A stretch of 64,000 nucleotides of DNA from Candidatus Nanohalarchaeota archaeon (GCA_022729235.1 JALDAJ010000001.1:62001-126000); one strand, 5' to 3'. Positions 8,537-16,295 are shown, counted from the stretch's first letter. Notes: generated from the sequence alone by a model not told the origin. Made by a program: numbers and translations.

Positions 8537-9297
8537 CCTATGTATCCGAGGTCCTGTTGACCCTGGTCCTGGTCCTGACCCTGTTGTTGCTGAAGATTCT
8601 GAAGTTTTTTAAGTACTTCCTGTGCTTCTTCGACCTTGTTGTCAAGCTCTGTGTAGTCCAGGTCGAGGTCCAGAATATCTTCTACCACTTCAAGGACAGC
8701 CTCTGTCGCCTTTGGGTCGCTCAGCAGGAAGCCTGGAGTCTCGCCGAGCAGGCAGATACCGTCGTACCCTCTCTCTTCTCCTAGACCTAGTAGAAGACCT
8801 GAGGCGCCGACTATCTGACCTACCTCGTGGTCAAAGTTTATGCCGTTATCAGAGTATTTTTCCCTAACCTCAGTCGAGCTTACCGCTCCGAAGACCTGTG
8901 GATCCTCTACGACGTCACCGGTACCGTAGCCGCCGATAGTTATTATCTCCGAAACGTTGTTTTCATCGACAAAGTCCAGGATTCTCTCTGCCACCTGGAA
9001 ATGCCCCTCTGGCGTGGATGCCTGCGCATTACCTTCTATTATCAATAGGTCTCGTCCGTCGTCGCGCTTTAACTGGTAGATATCGTTTTTGAGAAGGTTG
9101 ACGGTCTTATCGTCGTGGATTATTGTATAAGGCGGGAAATGGTGAGAGTAGAGTTCACCTATCTTCTCTGCGTCCAGGTGGTCCGCGAGGTACGAGACGC
9201 AGGTCTTTCCTATGTGACCGATACCTGCAAGTCCTTCGATAAAAACAGGGTTTTCTACGTCTGGTTCTTTGTCAAGTTCGATTCTAGTTGCTTCCAT
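8533..9297 (-). CDS. PAC2-family protein (proteasome assembly chaperone-like)
   Basis: 254 residues with the PAC2 signatures NPVFIEGLAGIGHIGKTCVSYL near the start and GLLLGLGEERGYDGICLLGETPG in the middle. The C-terminus adds a coiled-coil and a Gln/Asp-rich tail. In archaea this family is encoded beside nop10 and aIF2-alpha, exactly as here. ATG 9297 overlaps the nop10 end by 14 bp; a longer reading from 9387 would simply translate nop10 DNA in another frame. Biochemical role in archaea is unsettled. Confidence 0.9.
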   Translation of the reverse strand: MEATRIELDKEPDVENPVFIEGLAGIGHIGKTCVSYLADHLDAEKIGELYSHHFPPYTIIHDDKTVNLLKNDIYQLKRDDGRDLLIIEGNAQASTPEGHFQVAERILDFVDENNVSEIITIGGYGTGDVVEDPQVFGAVSSTEVREKYSDNGINFDHEVGQIVGASGLLLGLGEERGYDGICLLGETPGFLLSDPKATEAVLEVVEDILDLDLDYTELDNKVEEAQEVLKKLQNLQQQQGQDQDQGQQDLGYIG

Positions 9298-9442
9298 CTT
9301 CTTCCACCTCTTTTTTGGTCCTGCGCCGGTATTTCCCGTATCTATCCGGGAATGAGAATTTCGGCGGTCTCGCCGGTACTGTTTCAACGCAGTGCTCGTC
9401 TTTCAACGTGTAAGAGTTACATTCTGGACACTTTTTAATCAT
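9284..9442 (-). CDS. nop10: Nop10, H/ACA RNP component
   Basis: A 52-residue protein starting MIKKCPECNSYTLKDEHC and ending with PPKFSFPDRYGKYRRRTKK, the archaeal Nop10 signature. A CxxC pair plus one later Cys and His form the zinc-ribbon region. It is part of the H/ACA pseudouridine synthase complex with Cbf5, Gar1 and L7Ae. It starts 2 bp after the aIF2-alpha stop and overlaps the PAC2 start, as in many archaeal operons. Confidence 0.93.
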   Translation of the reverse strand: MIKKCPECNSYTLKDEHCVETVPARPPKFSFPDRYGKYRRRTKKEVEEDGSN

Positions 9443-9444
9443 TG

Positions 9445-10200
9445 TCACGCACGCGAGAACTCGAACTCTCCCTCGAGCCCTTCTACCTGTTCCCGGATGT
9501 TTTCAACCGCGTCATCCATCCTCTTCTTCGCAAGTCTTGAGTTCCTGCCCCACGCGGTTATCGAGTAAGTTGGGGCTGAAACGTATTCCACATCTATCCC
9601 CTCTCCGAGATTGCCGAAGGAGTCTCTTATCTTTTCCACGCCGTTACCCTGACTGAAACTAATCTCGAGTTCGCCTTCGAGCTTTTCCTGCCTGAGGTTG
9701 ATGTTCTCCTTCGCGACTTCCTGTATCGCCTCGACAGTTTCCCCGTCGAAAAGCTCTGTCAGTTTCTCTTCCTCGCCGACCGCGATTTCGAATCCGGTGA
9801 ATGATGACCCGAACTCTCTCTGCATCGGGAAAACCACGTCCTCGTAGAGGTCTTCCTTATCTTCACCTAGCTCTTCAGCCAGGTCTTCGACAAACTCTTC
9901 GGCCTTCTGCTCCTTGTTCCACCGCGACATGGTATCCTTTTTCTGTTTCTCGTTGACACGCTTGAGCGACAGGTCTACTGTGTCGTCTCCCGCGTCAACT
10001 ACCTGTGCCACAGTTTTCTCGCCTTCATCGATTTCCTTGGATACATCCTGCACCCAGGAACGCGAAACCTCGGATATGTGTATAAGCCCTGTAACATCCT
10101 CGTACTCGTCCAGATCGGCGTATGCCGAGTTCTTGTCCGCGTCAGTTATCGTCACGACGACAAAGTCGCCTTCCTCAGGTCTGTCTTTATACCAGCGCAT
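9445..10200 (-). CDS. eif2a: translation initiation factor aIF2 subunit alpha
   Basis: 251 residues from the ATG at 10200 (MRWYKDRPEEGDFVVV); a second ATG two codons upstream is possible. The N-terminal S1 domain contains GLIHISEVS, the VAQVV strand and VDLSLKRV, followed by the helical domain and the C-terminal alpha-beta domain that contacts the gamma subunit. It delivers initiator tRNA as part of aIF2. It sits in the classic rpl44e-rps27e-aIF2alpha-nop10-PAC2 order, with one membrane protein inserted. Confidence 0.95.
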   Translation of the reverse strand: MRWYKDRPEEGDFVVVTITDADKNSAYADLDEYEDVTGLIHISEVSRSWVQDVSKEIDEGEKTVAQVVDAGDDTVDLSLKRVNEKQKKDTMSRWNKEQKAEEFVEDLAEELGEDKEDLYEDVVFPMQREFGSSFTGFEIAVGEEEKLTELFDGETVEAIQEVAKENINLRQEKLEGELEISFSQGNGVEKIRDSFGNLGEGIDVEYVSAPTYSITAWGRNSRLAKKRMDDAVENIREQVEGLEGEFEFSRA

Positions 10201-10240
10201 AGTCACTGCTTGAAAAGTGACTTTTAAAAGCAGAACGATG

Positions 10241-10795
10241 CTACACCATCAGTTCAAGCATCAATGGTGCAAAGTAGTAGAACAGTACGAGGTTGAACCC
10301 GGTATTGGTGACCGCGTACGGTAGGTACCTGTCAAGACTGCCGAGGCTCGTGACCGAGGAGAGCAGGGCGAAAACCACCTGCATCCCGACTGTTAACGCG
10401 GCTCCTAGCACGAATATATCTCTCCCGGAGAAAAATCCTGCGGCAAACCCTGCCACGGCATAGGACGGGATAACCCATATTATGTATCCGCCAGTGTACT
10501 GCCCCGCAATCACCTGTAACAGTATCAAACCAAACCCGGCAACCGCACCTATAAACGGACCGTAGACAGCTCCTATCAAAACCGTTGATAGCGTGGTGAG
10601 TTCAATTCCGACAGTTTTGATACCCAGCTGGTTCACCGTCCACGCCGTCAACGCCACACCCGCCACCAGTAAAGCGGCTGCAACGTATTCCGTGAAAAAG
10701 AAAACTCCTGCCGCCACCATACCGATTATCCCGGCAGTCCAGTAAATCCTTGGGTTCTTAGAATACTCTGTTAGGTGCTCAAATCCTTCAAGCAT
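10241..10795 (-). CDS. polytopic membrane protein, possibly ECF transporter S-component-like
   Basis: 184 residues with about five to six hydrophobic segments. The middle part (GAVYGPFIGAVAGFGLILLQ) resembles the substrate-binding S components of energy-coupling factor vitamin transporters. No ECF ATPase or T component lies in the window. It is inserted between rps27e and aIF2-alpha on the same strand. Family assignment is by pattern only. Confidence 0.45.
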   Translation of the reverse strand: MLEGFEHLTEYSKNPRIYWTAGIIGMVAAGVFFFTEYVAAALLVAGVALTAWTVNQLGIKTVGIELTTLSTVLIGAVYGPFIGAVAGFGLILLQVIAGQYTGGYIIWVIPSYAVAGFAAGFFSGRDIFVLGAALTVGMQVVFALLSSVTSLGSLDRYLPYAVTNTGFNLVLFYYFAPLMLELMV

Positions 10796-10825
10796 GCATA
10801 AAATCTGGTTTAAACACCTAAAAAC

Positions 10826-10999
10826 TTATTCCGGGCTAAGTACTTCAGCAATATCTGCCTCGACCTCTGCCTTACCACCTGAAGGACTTACAAGCACTTC
10901 TCCACAAACCAGGCATTCAACCTCTGTAGAGGCGTGCGAGAAGACGTTCTGCTCGTTTCCACATTCCGGACACTCTACCCTGTAAAATTCTTGAGTCAT
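10826..10999 (-). CDS. rps27e: 30S ribosomal protein S27e (eS27)
   Basis: A 57-residue zinc-ribbon ribosomal protein starting MTQEFYRVECPECGNEQNVF with a second CLVCGEVL knuckle, giving the CxxC-x18-CxxC arrangement of eS27. The typical GGKA motif follows the second knuckle. It starts 6 bp after the rpl44e stop, the usual archaeal pairing. Confidence 0.93.
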   Translation of the reverse strand: MTQEFYRVECPECGNEQNVFSHASTEVECLVCGEVLVSPSGGKAEVEADIAEVLSPE

Positions 11000-11005
11000 G
11001 ATTAT

Positions 11006-11308
11006 CTACCTCTCTATCTCCAGTTTAGCAGTTCTTAAAGGTTCACTGGGTTTCCAGGACTTTCCGCATTCCTTACACGTGAACTGCATGTCCTTCTTCT
11101 CCGAAGTCGGATTCTTCCTACCACGAGCACGGATAGCCGGGTTCTCGAACGGGAAAGACCCGTAACCTTTGTCGACCTTTCTCTGCCTCTTCCTGTGCTT
11201 CTTCTTGAAAGGTGAAGCCGAGCGGTTGGTAACTTCCTTTACAGTTTGCTCTGTGTGCTCGTCACAGTTCGGGCAGTAACGGTTCTGCTCTTTTGGGATC
11301 TTGACCAT
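11006..11308 (-). CDS. rpl44e: 50S ribosomal protein L44e (eL42)
   Basis: A 100-residue basic protein, unlike the acidic neighbours, with RYCPNCDEHTEQTV and FTCKECGKSW zinc knuckles separated by a lysine/arginine-rich stretch (KKKHRKRQRKVDKGYG). It is located near the ribosomal E site. It begins a ribosomal/translation operon with rps27e immediately downstream. Confidence 0.95.
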   Translation of the reverse strand: MVKIPKEQNRYCPNCDEHTEQTVKEVTNRSASPFKKKHRKRQRKVDKGYGSFPFENPAIRARGRKNPTSEKKDMQFTCKECGKSWKPSEPLRTAKLEIER

Positions 11309-11340
11309 ATCAACCCGTCCGAAGTTAAACTTTAAAAGTA

Positions 11341-11970
11341 CTACTCGACATCCGTCCCTTCAGCGTTTTCAGGATCAGCCAGGTTCTCCAGGGTTCCCTC
11401 GAAGATTCTTGTCGGAATGTTTGAACGCCTGATTATCTTGACCGCTGTCTCATCGATCAGTTCGTAGCTTCCCGGCTCGTAGTCATCACCTACTATTTCC
11501 AGAAGTTCGTCCGGCGTCACCTCATCAAGTTTCTCCGCACCGTCTTCATCCGGGTGTTTATCGTGCACCCCGTTAACCGTAGTTGCGATGTAGAGCTCCG
11601 CATCCAGCATCTCGGCAGCGATAGCTGCGGTAGCATCAGTTGAGTATCCAGGCGTAAGCCCCCCCATCACGACATCCTTTCCGGAAGCGGCTGCTACCTT
11701 GATCTCTTCAGGTCTTTCAGGTATCGAAGGATAAGCATCCATCACGGTCAGCAGAGTCTGCGCGTTCAGCCGCGTTGCCTTGATACCGACAAGGTCCTGC
11801 TCGCCGTTATTTGCAATGCCTTTGACAGCTTTCTGGTGCTTATTGAGGTCGCCTGCACCGGTAACAACCAGCACTTGCTCATCTCTTTCCAGCGCGTCCG
11901 CCAGCTCTTCTATCCTGTCAAGGTTTTCCCGTACAATCGAACCTCCTATCGAAAATACATAATCTACCAT
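11341..11970 (-). CDS. pyrH: uridylate kinase (UMP kinase)
   Basis: A 209-residue archaeal-type UMP kinase of the amino-acid-kinase superfamily. N-terminal FSIGGSIV replaces the lysine phosphate loop (lysine to serine at the usual KxGGS position), VVTGAGDL forms the second glycine loop, and GGLTPGYSTDATAAIAAEML near residue 102 and TTVNGVHDKHP are the UMP/ATP-binding signatures. It makes UDP from UMP. Start and GINS stop overlap, so it is coupled to GINS. Confidence 0.88.
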   Translation of the reverse strand: MVDYVFSIGGSIVRENLDRIEELADALERDEQVLVVTGAGDLNKHQKAVKGIANNGEQDLVGIKATRLNAQTLLTVMDAYPSIPERPEEIKVAAASGKDVVMGGLTPGYSTDATAAIAAEMLDAELYIATTVNGVHDKHPDEDGAEKLDEVTPDELLEIVGDDYEPGSYELIDETAVKIIRRSNIPTRIFEGTLENLADPENAEGTDVE

Positions 11971-12551
11971 TATTCCATCCTCTCCGCACTCCCGCGGTTA
12001 ACCAGTATCTCTGCGTTTTCCTCCGGGACCTCGACCTCATCTCCCTCGTCAAGAGGTCCGTAGCTTTCCAGGTCGGTTCCCATAAACTCAGGTACGTGAG
12101 ACGTCACTTTTATGACCTCGTATCCCTCTTCAGCACTGTCTTCGTCTTCCGCCTCTAAATCATCTTCGAATTCTTCATCCTCCTCTACCTCTCCGAGGTC
12201 GACATCCAGGTCGCCGTTCACCTCGCCGTCGATACGGTCGCGGTGCTCCTCGAAAATGCTCTTTAATTCCCGGAAAAGCTTCTTCTCTCTCGGCAGGAGA
12301 TTCAAACTTGAAGCGTTCACATCAGATTTCACCGCGAGCCGCGCGTTCTTCACTATCTTGTCCTCTCTCAGAGAAATTATCTTGTCAAACACACGTTTCG
12401 AGTTCCGGTGCTCGCGCTCATCAACATCTTTCTTTCCATCCAGGAAACTACCAACACGCAGGAGGAACTTCTCACCGAGATCAGTCAGATCATCTTGGCG
12501 AGCCTCGCTCTTCTGCATCTTCCGCAACTCCTGAAACGTTAACTCCTCCAT
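11970..12551 (-). CDS. GINS complex subunit (Gins15/51 type)
   Basis: 193 residues. The N-terminal helical A domain covers about 1-105, with a LRxAVKSDVN segment and LLPREKKLFREL helix. An acidic linker (about 110-140) leads to the C-terminal B domain with FMGTDLESYGPLDEGDEVEVPEENAEILVNRG, the pattern of archaeal Sld5/Psf1-like GINS proteins. It is a scaffold of the CMG-like replicative helicase with MCM and GAN/RecJ. In many archaea GINS is adjacent to the primase and PCNA genes; here 3.8 kb of other genes intervenes. Confidence 0.88.
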   Translation of the reverse strand: MEELTFQELRKMQKSEARQDDLTDLGEKFLLRVGSFLDGKKDVDEREHRNSKRVFDKIISLREDKIVKNARLAVKSDVNASSLNLLPREKKLFRELKSIFEEHRDRIDGEVNGDLDVDLGEVEEDEEFEDDLEAEDEDSAEEGYEVIKVTSHVPEFMGTDLESYGPLDEGDEVEVPEENAEILVNRGSAERME

Positions 12552-12612
12552 GAGCCGTGGTTTAGTTGAAAGATTTTTATCTGGGTCGCTTTAGGATAGC
12601 CAAAAGTTAAAA

Positions 12613-12636
12613 AGTATAAGCAATAATATAGTATTG
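12613..12636 (+). promoter_or_regulatory. TATA box and operator-like repeat of first toxin-antitoxin operon
   Basis: AGTATAAG at 12613-12620 lies about 25 nt before the ATG at 12642, so the transcript is probably leaderless. It is followed by an interrupted inverted repeat, CAATA at 12621-12625 and TATTG at 12632-12636, a plausible site for autorepression by the ribbon-helix-helix antitoxin. Confidence 0.5.
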
Positions 12637-12641
12637 GAAGT

Positions 12642-12863
12642 ATGACAACAACTGTCGATCTACCGAGCGAAATCGAGAAGGCTATAGAAGAGAAGATCGA
12701 GGGAGGAGAGTACACCAGCAAGTCAGATTTCGTGAAGGAGGCGGTGAGGACGCACCTAGACAAGATACTTCTAATCCCTGAAGATGTATCCAGGAGAGCT
12801 GAAGAAGTTAGGAAAGGTGAAGCTGAAACAGTTGAATGGGAAGAAGTCAGGGAAGACATGTAG
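12642..12863 (+). CDS. ribbon-helix-helix antitoxin (ParD/CopG-like)
   Basis: 73 residues: MTTTVDLPSEIEKAIEE forms the DNA-binding beta strand and first helix of a ribbon-helix-helix dimer, and SKSDFVKEAVRTHL is the second helix. The acidic C-terminal tail should bind the toxin encoded 3 bp downstream. Likely a transcriptional autorepressor. It shares its N-terminal design with the antitoxin at 30592. Confidence 0.82.
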   Translation: MTTTVDLPSEIEKAIEEKIEGGEYTSKSDFVKEAVRTHLDKILLIPEDVSRRAEEVRKGEAETVEWEEVREDM

Positions 12864-12865
12864 AC

Positions 12866-13171
12866 ATGGAGTTCGAAGTTCACTCTAAAGCGGTTGAAGA
12901 ATTTCTGGAGCTCCCTGGAGAAGACCGCGAGAAAGTGAAGGAGAACATCGACTCCCGGCAGAGAAGAGAGAACAGCATCCTCAATCAGCGAGGCACAGGC
13001 ATCAGCTACGACAACCACGGAGAACCTGTCCACTACTTCAAGGCGGAAGGAGAAAACCAGAACTACAGGGTTTTCTTCGACATCCAAGACGACACAGTAA
13101 TCCTGCTAGGCGTCAGACCACGAGACGACGATACCTACCTCAACCTCCGAGAATACACCAAGAGAACCTGA
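12866..13171 (+). CDS. RelE/ParE-type toxin
   Basis: 101 residues from the ATG at 12866, directly after the antitoxin stop. MEFEVHSKAVEEFLELPGED is a typical N-terminal strand and helix of the RelE/ParE fold. HYFKAEGENQNYRVFFDIQDD and the VILLGVRPRDDDTY end form the antiparallel sheet. Expected to act on ribosome-bound mRNA or gyrase; the residues visible do not settle which. Operon arrangement supports the pair call. Confidence 0.75.
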   Translation: MEFEVHSKAVEEFLELPGEDREKVKENIDSRQRRENSILNQRGTGISYDNHGEPVHYFKAEGENQNYRVFFDIQDDTVILLGVRPRDDDTYLNLREYTKRT

Positions 13172-13225
13172 AAACACCTTTTACCCAGGTCAATTCCTTT
13201 CTCCGGTGCAGGAGAGACTTGAACC

Positions 13226-13278
13226 CTTATCACGGTTAATTTACTAAACCAGCCACGAATTGCCGGTTTAATAAACGG
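13226..13278 (+). repeat. 53-bp direct repeat, copy 1
   Basis: Matches the copy at 14654-14706 without gaps. The first 24 bases and the last 13 are identical; the central 16 differ at roughly half the positions. Each copy contains an internal inverted repeat (TTTACTAAAC and GTTTAATAAA arms). The two copies bracket the JAMM-like and transglutaminase-like genes. Could be attachment sites, operators or terminators. Confidence 0.8.
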
Positions 13279-13372
13279 CTGATGGTTGTGAAATACGGTT
13301 TTTCAGCCTTTAATTCTTGATTTTTAGGTTATAACCATTAAACTTTTAAGTTGTGAGGAGTAAGTAACAAAT

Positions 13373-14023
13373 ATGACTGAATTGTCTAAGACAACAGTTT
13401 ATATTCCTGAAAAAATCCATAGTTATCTGAAGTTTGAAACTCAGCAGGATGCTGAGAATCAAGGAGTTTTAGTTTACAGAGAACATCCAGGAGCAGATAA
13501 TGAAGACGATATTTTCATCGAATACAAGCTACCTACAGGCAGAGGTACTCCGGGAAGAGTGGAACCACAGCAGGAGAAGTTAGATGTTTTACATCAATTC
13601 ATGGAAGATAATCCTGAATACAGAGGAATTGTATACCATACTCACTCGGAAGGAACTCTTGAGGAGTTCGGAGAAATTTACGGTCATAACTTTTCGCCAG
13701 GAGATATGCCTCAGATTAGTAGTGAGAAGCCTTCAGGTTATGAAGATTGGGAACTTTTGGTTACTCCGGATTGGATTTTATCTTCGGAGGAATGGCAAGA
13801 ACTAAGTGGTTCCTATAATGGAAGACACAATTTCATCAGTGAGGAAGAACTCGAAAGGGCGCACGAGGAAGGAAGAGGAAAGCCAGAAGTTGTTATATCT
13901 GATTGGAGCATGGATGACGGAACACCATTCATGCCTGAAAATCCTGGAACAGATGAATCAGTCTGGGGAGATGTCAGGTCAAAACTAGGTCAAGCAAGAA
14001 AAAAAGCTACAGAAGGAGTATAG
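13373..14023 (+). CDS. JAMM/JAB-like metalloprotease domain protein
   Basis: 216 residues. An N-terminal DAENQGVLVYRE strand carries a candidate catalytic Glu28. GIVYHTHSEGT supplies the HxH zinc ligands (His89, His91), and SPGD (Ser108 to Asp111) supplies the SxxD part. This is the JAMM motif, but the gap between HxH and SxxD is 16 residues rather than about 7. JAMM proteins cleave isopeptide or C-terminal ubiquitin-like tails, or act as plain peptidases. The gene begins after a GAGGAG ribosome-binding site and is followed 10 bp later by a putative cysteine protease. More AT-rich than its neighbours. Confidence 0.6.
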   Translation: MTELSKTTVYIPEKIHSYLKFETQQDAENQGVLVYREHPGADNEDDIFIEYKLPTGRGTPGRVEPQQEKLDVLHQFMEDNPEYRGIVYHTHSEGTLEEFGEIYGHNFSPGDMPQISSEKPSGYEDWELLVTPDWILSSEEWQELSGSYNGRHNFISEEELERAHEEGRGKPEVVISDWSMDDGTPFMPENPGTDESVWGDVRSKLGQARKKATEGV

Positions 14024-14033
14024 AGGGATTATT

Positions 14034-14618
14034 ATGTCGGGAGATTTTGGAGACTCACTCAAAGAATTCTCTTTTATTGAACATGATATTGAGCCGGGTA
14101 AAACGCTTTCCGGCGGGTTAGGAGCTGAAATAAGGTATGATGAGAGAAGTCCTGATGTAGTCGAAGAACATTTCGATACTGATACAGAACCCGGGGATGA
14201 AATATTTAATCACTTCACAAACGATAGAGGAAATTACCATAGTATTGAGGAACAGGGAATCTCAACTGACAAAGACGGGAACCCGCTCTTTTCGGAATTA
14301 GTTGAAGAAGAGGTTGGCGAGTGCCTTGAGATGGCCTTAGTAGGATTAAACTATGTACAAGATGACTTTGATGAAGTATATCTGGTAAACGGTTCCTTAC
14401 CTGATACTGACCAACTTAATTACAAAGTTCCAGAACACGCATACCTGATTTTAGAGGATGAAAAAGGTTATGAAGTATTCGACCCGGCAAGACTGATTGG
14501 TAATGAGCCAGTTCGGGGCAGAATAGTAGGAATAGGCGACTCCAATACTCTAGAACTTGAAAGCGATGTACAGGAAGATTTTGAATCTGCATTTGGACAA
14601 AAATATTCGCTTCAATAA
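14034..14618 (+). CDS. transglutaminase-like cysteine protease fold protein
   Basis: 194 residues. GECLEMALVGLNYVQ contains Cys97 at the start of a helix, PEHAYLIL contains His135 on a strand, and YEVFDPARL contains Asp150. Cys-His-Asp in this order and setting is the transglutaminase/papain-like triad. The N-terminal 60 residues are acidic and unrecognised. It follows the JAMM-like gene by 10 bp, and the two form an isolated bicistron between the 53-bp repeats. Substrate unknown. Confidence 0.58.
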   Translation: MSGDFGDSLKEFSFIEHDIEPGKTLSGGLGAEIRYDERSPDVVEEHFDTDTEPGDEIFNHFTNDRGNYHSIEEQGISTDKDGNPLFSELVEEEVGECLEMALVGLNYVQDDFDEVYLVNGSLPDTDQLNYKVPEHAYLILEDEKGYEVFDPARLIGNEPVRGRIVGIGDSNTLELESDVQEDFESAFGQKYSLQ

Positions 14619-14653
14619 ATTAATTGGTTCTATGGGCTTCGGTGTGCGGAACG

Positions 14654-14706
14654 CTTATCACGGTTAATTTACTAAACTAGTCGTGATTTGACAGTTTAAT
14701 AAACGG
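14654..14706 (+). repeat. 53-bp direct repeat, copy 2
   Basis: Second copy of the repeat at 13226-13278, in the same orientation and directly after the protease bicistron. It retains the internal inverted repeat, with a different central spacer. It lies at the 3' end of the minus-strand gene starting at 15344. Confidence 0.8.
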
Positions 14707-14708
14707 TT

Positions 14709-15344
14709 CTATGATGATTTTTGTGGCTGTTCAGCGCCTAAAAGTTGATTCCACAGATTAGACAGGCGGGTTGTGATAGTCTTCCAAATATCATGTCTTC
14801 GTTTGTATAATTCTGCCAGTTGTTCTACTACATTGATTTCGAATTTTATCTTGATGGCTGTAAATGAAATAGGAATCAGAACTAAAATTGAGATGACTAT
14901 TGATATAGACAGGTAAACTATGTTTACAGACCTTTGAATTACTGGAACCACAATATCATATTCGCGAATATTTCTGACTGACAATGTTCTTTCAACTTCA
15001 TCTTCTAACTCCTCGATTTCTTGCTCCTGATTTTCTATCAGTTCCGACTGGTTCTCACTTTTTTCTTCATAATAATCCGCTTGTTCTCGTAAGTCACTTC
15101 TGTTATCGCTGTAGTTACTGGCGACTGCTTGGTAATGTTCTTTTTCAGACTGCAGTTGCGATATTGTACTTTCAAGTTCATTTATTTCAGCTTCTAAACT
15201 TGATATGTCCTCCTCGTACACCTCTTCATCTACTGTATCGGCGTTTATTTGTTGAAACATGGAAGGTACTACGGAGAGTATCCCTACAACAAGTATAGCT
15301 ACTGCTATACCTGTACACGCAGTTACTATATCGTCTTCTGTCAC
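14709..15344 (-). CDS. membrane protein with coiled coil between two transmembrane segments
   Basis: 211 residues. A transmembrane helix at about 10-30 (IAVAILVVGILSVVPSMF) is followed by a long coiled coil (about 45-120, Leu/Ile heptads with many Glu and Gln), a second hydrophobic segment at about 140-170, and a basic C-terminal tail. This topology suits a sensor or tether spanning the membrane. No family recognised. It belongs to the AT-richer island. Confidence 0.6.
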   Translation of the reverse strand: MTEDDIVTACTGIAVAILVVGILSVVPSMFQQINADTVDEEVYEEDISSLEAEINELESTISQLQSEKEHYQAVASNYSDNRSDLREQADYYEEKSENQSELIENQEQEIEELEDEVERTLSVRNIREYDIVVPVIQRSVNIVYLSISIVISILVLIPISFTAIKIKFEINVVEQLAELYKRRHDIWKTITTRLSNLWNQLLGAEQPQKSS

Positions 15345-15375
15345 ATAGAATTTCTGGGTCGCAAATATTATCTGT

Positions 15376-15657
15376 TTAATCTAATTCGGATTGGAAATAC
15401 TCTTCGTAACCCAGATTCGCTATTAATCCTTCTAAATTCAGGTCTAAATCTTCAATATTGTTTTCGGGATTAATTTTGTCTTCTTCAATTTCTTCTTCCG
15501 TTAAAAATGCGGTATTGTCTATTTCGGCTATATTGGTTGCTAGTTCTTGTCTATCTACTTCTTTTTCGGGTATTTCTTCAATGATATTCTGATATAGTTC
15601 GGTCTTTCTGGTTGCTATTAGCCCAATCATGTTGAGCGCCTGTTCTTCTTTCTCCAT
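15376..15657 (-). CDS. hypothetical acidic protein
   Basis: 93 residues, helical and acidic, no cysteines, no membrane segment. The end of the upstream gene at 15657 shares one base with its ATG, so translation is probably coupled. No family recognised. Its functional partner is likely the Cys-motif protein encoded directly upstream. Confidence 0.5.
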   Translation of the reverse strand: MEKEEQALNMIGLIATRKTELYQNIIEEIPEKEVDRQELATNIAEIDNTAFLTEEEIEEDKINPENNIEDLDLNLEGLIANLGYEEYFQSELD

Positions 15658-16202
15658 TATGCCACCTCAAGCGCCGTTTTACTTACTTCGGCAGAACCAG
15701 TCGTTAAGGCTTCTTTAGTACTCCCTTCAAGCATTTCTCCAAATACTTCTTCATCTACTGTATCGTTGGTAGTGTCTGCTAGATATTCAAGTCCGCCAGA
15801 ATCTTCTACGCTATTCCTCAAGTCTTCTGCAATTTCGCCCGCCTCTTTTTCTGTGATTTTACTCGCTTGAAATGCGACACCTTGTTGTTTTGTTTCTTCT
15901 ACTAAATTGCTGAATCTATCAGAGGAATCTGAGTCACTCCATGCGTCATACATTCTTTTTCCGGCTTTTCCAGTAGTGTAAGCAGTGTATGCTGTAGCAA
16001 GATGAGGATTAGTAGAAGCCACTCCGCCTAAAACCATTGCTTTACCGACTGTTTTAGCTGAATCCTTTACATCTTCCTCCGAAATACTATCTTCGGAACC
16101 AGAAAACCCTGCATCTTCCGGATGTAGTGCGCCGTTACAGCTACATTGACACTGACTGGCTGGCATTTTTACAGCATTCTCACAACGAGGACTGTGCGAC
16201 AT
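15657..16202 (-). CDS. hypothetical protein with N-terminal Cys/His cluster
   Basis: 181 residues from the ATG at 16202 (MSHSPRCENAV). Residues about 7-27 contain Cys-x8-10-Cys-x-Cys-x-Cys-x5-His (PASQCQCSCNGALH), which looks like a compact metal-binding knuckle. A glycine/alanine-rich region around 60-90 (GKAMVLGGVASTNPHLATAY) could insert in or cross a membrane, and the remainder is amphipathic helix. Not assigned to a family. First gene of a three-gene minus-strand unit in the island. Confidence 0.55.
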   Translation of the reverse strand: MSHSPRCENAVKMPASQCQCSCNGALHPEDAGFSGSEDSISEEDVKDSAKTVGKAMVLGGVASTNPHLATAYTAYTTGKAGKRMYDAWSDSDSSDRFSNLVEETKQQGVAFQASKITEKEAGEIAEDLRNSVEDSGGLEYLADTTNDTVDEEVFGEMLEGSTKEALTTGSAEVSKTALEVA

Positions 16203-16295
16203 AGAACCCCCTCCCAATAAATTGAATATTAGAAGGAATATCTAATGTATTTTTTCCTATTCAAAATTTCTCAAGAGTTCCGACAAAATTACTAT

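Noticed and set aside
12539-13087. A 182-codon minus-strand frame opposite the first toxin-antitoxin pair.
   Set aside because: It is the complement of two recognisable genes and has no family pattern of its own.
13200-13225. On the minus strand the sequence beside repeat copy 1 resembles a tRNA T arm and 3' acceptor end, hinting at a tRNA attachment site.
   Set aside because: The T stem has a mismatch, no matching 5' acceptor or D arm is found within 80 bases, and the second repeat copy lacks it.
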